Assembly: GCA_017695025.1 (NCBI GenBank)
Contig: JADILX010000052.1
Location: 1 to 43,683 of the forward strand
DNA: 43,683 nt
Direction of reading: 5' to 3'
Source: Candidatus Cryptobacteroides excrementavium
GTDB taxonomy: Bacteria; Bacteroidota; Bacteroidia; Bacteroidales; UBA932
Position 1 is the first letter of the stretch; every line of letters starts with the position of its first letter. Made by a program: the position numbers and the translations under genes. Under the pieces are notes generated by a model that was not told the origin of the DNA, did not search any database, and saw only the letters and a list, made by a program, of their open reading frames with translations. Of the stretch, positions 43,389 through 43,683 are shown in pieces.

Positions 43389-43683
43389 ATGAAACAGGAG
43401 AAGATAGCGGAGACCCCGCTCATGAAGCAATATTTCAAGGTAAAGGCTGAACATCCAGAGGCGGTCCTCCTGTTCAGGGTGGGTGACTTTTACGAGACTT
43501 TTGCAGATGACGCCCTCATAGCAAGCAAGGTTCTCGGTATAGTGCTCACAAAAAGGGCCAACGGGGCCGCTTCTTCTGTCCCTCTCGCCGGATTTCCCCA
43601 TCATTCTCTTGACAGTTATCTGCCCCGGCTTGTCCGCGCAGGATATAAGGTGGCGGTCTGTGACCAGTTGGAAGACCCGAAAC
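43389..43683 (+). CDS. mutS: DNA mismatch repair protein MutS, 5' part
   Basis: The ATPase that recognises mismatches. Only the first 98 codons are in the window, all within the N-terminal mismatch-recognition domain: [20 protein letters not shown], then [13 protein letters not shown] with the Phe-x-Glu region (FYE), [26 protein letters not shown] and [11 protein letters not shown]. No stop codon before the right edge. The Phe-x-Glu motif typical of repair-type MutS (not MutS2) is present. Confidence 0.95.
   Translation, partial: MKQEKIAETPLMKQYFKVKAEHPEAVLLFRVGDFYETFADDALIASKVLGIVLTKRANGAASSVPLAGFPHHSLDSYLPRLVRAGYKVAVCDQLEDPK

Noticed and set aside
1..43683. tRNA, rRNA, CRISPR arrays, insertion sequences, prophage
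   Set aside because: I looked through the gaps on both strands and saw no cloverleaf-like segment, no regularly spaced repeat-spacer pattern and no transposase or integrase; short or divergent RNA genes could still escape reading by eye.

Overview
The window reads as a piece of a chromosome from a Bacteroidales-type member of the phylum Bacteroidota. Three things support this. Proteins typical of that phylum are present: a YfhO-type membrane protein, a DUF5106-like thioredoxin lipoprotein, a coaX / outer-membrane protein / TPR / LptC / PpiD gene string, and a BspA-type leucine-rich repeat fragment. The phylum-specific promoter -7 element TAnnTTTG occurs upstream of many genes, once with a perfect -33 TTTG at 20-nt spacing (30030-30061). 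Strong Shine-Dalgarno sequences are generally absent. I see no rRNA, tRNA, CRISPR array, insertion sequence or prophage; this is core chromosome with a few accessory oddities.

Left part (1-15690), mostly minus strand. glyS (3' end cut by the window edge), a short secreted leucine-rich-repeat gene broken by a G8 tract, then sufS-sufE-sufT-like-folK reading leftward. Next come ruvA and a two-helix membrane protein (plus), ybeY-mnmG (minus), tonB-like and hflX (plus), and a leftward string ruvB, secreted Ntn-hydrolase, sdhA, sdhB. Strong hairpin terminators follow tonB-like and sit between the convergent hflX and sdhB.

Centre (15691-16018). A 328-nt AT-rich gap separates the divergent ruvB and mfd. 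It carries three TGTTGA boxes in one orientation, an almost pure A/T core, and four TCAACA boxes in the other orientation spaced exactly 11 bp apart. Gene orientation switches here from mainly minus to mainly plus. Three parS-like ParB palindromes lie 9.6-13.6 kb to the left. Together these make the gap a good, unproven candidate for the chromosomal replication origin.

Right part (16019-43683), mostly plus strand. mfd; an envelope-biogenesis cluster (coaX, outer-membrane barrel, TPR protein, LptC, PpiD/SurA-like foldase); ychF; a secreted endonuclease/phosphatase; galK; a CpXC zinc-ribbon protein; a YeiH-family transporter; a large surface protein fusing a HEXXH domain, a beta-propeller and a probable outer-membrane barrel; a thioredoxin-like lipoprotein; a damaged-looking lipocalin-like gene; galM, thyA, trmB; and convergent yfhO-like and glycosyltransferase genes. 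The 5' end of mutS is cut by the right edge.

Themes: DNA repair and recombination (ruvA, ruvB, mfd, mutS), tRNA and translation maintenance (glyS, mnmG, ybeY, hflX, ychF, trmB), Fe-S assembly, fumarate/succinate metabolism without a local cytochrome subunit, and outer-envelope assembly. The most notable observations are the origin candidate with its helically phased boxes, the parS sites embedded in apparent insertions of FolK and MnmG, and the protease/propeller/barrel fusion.
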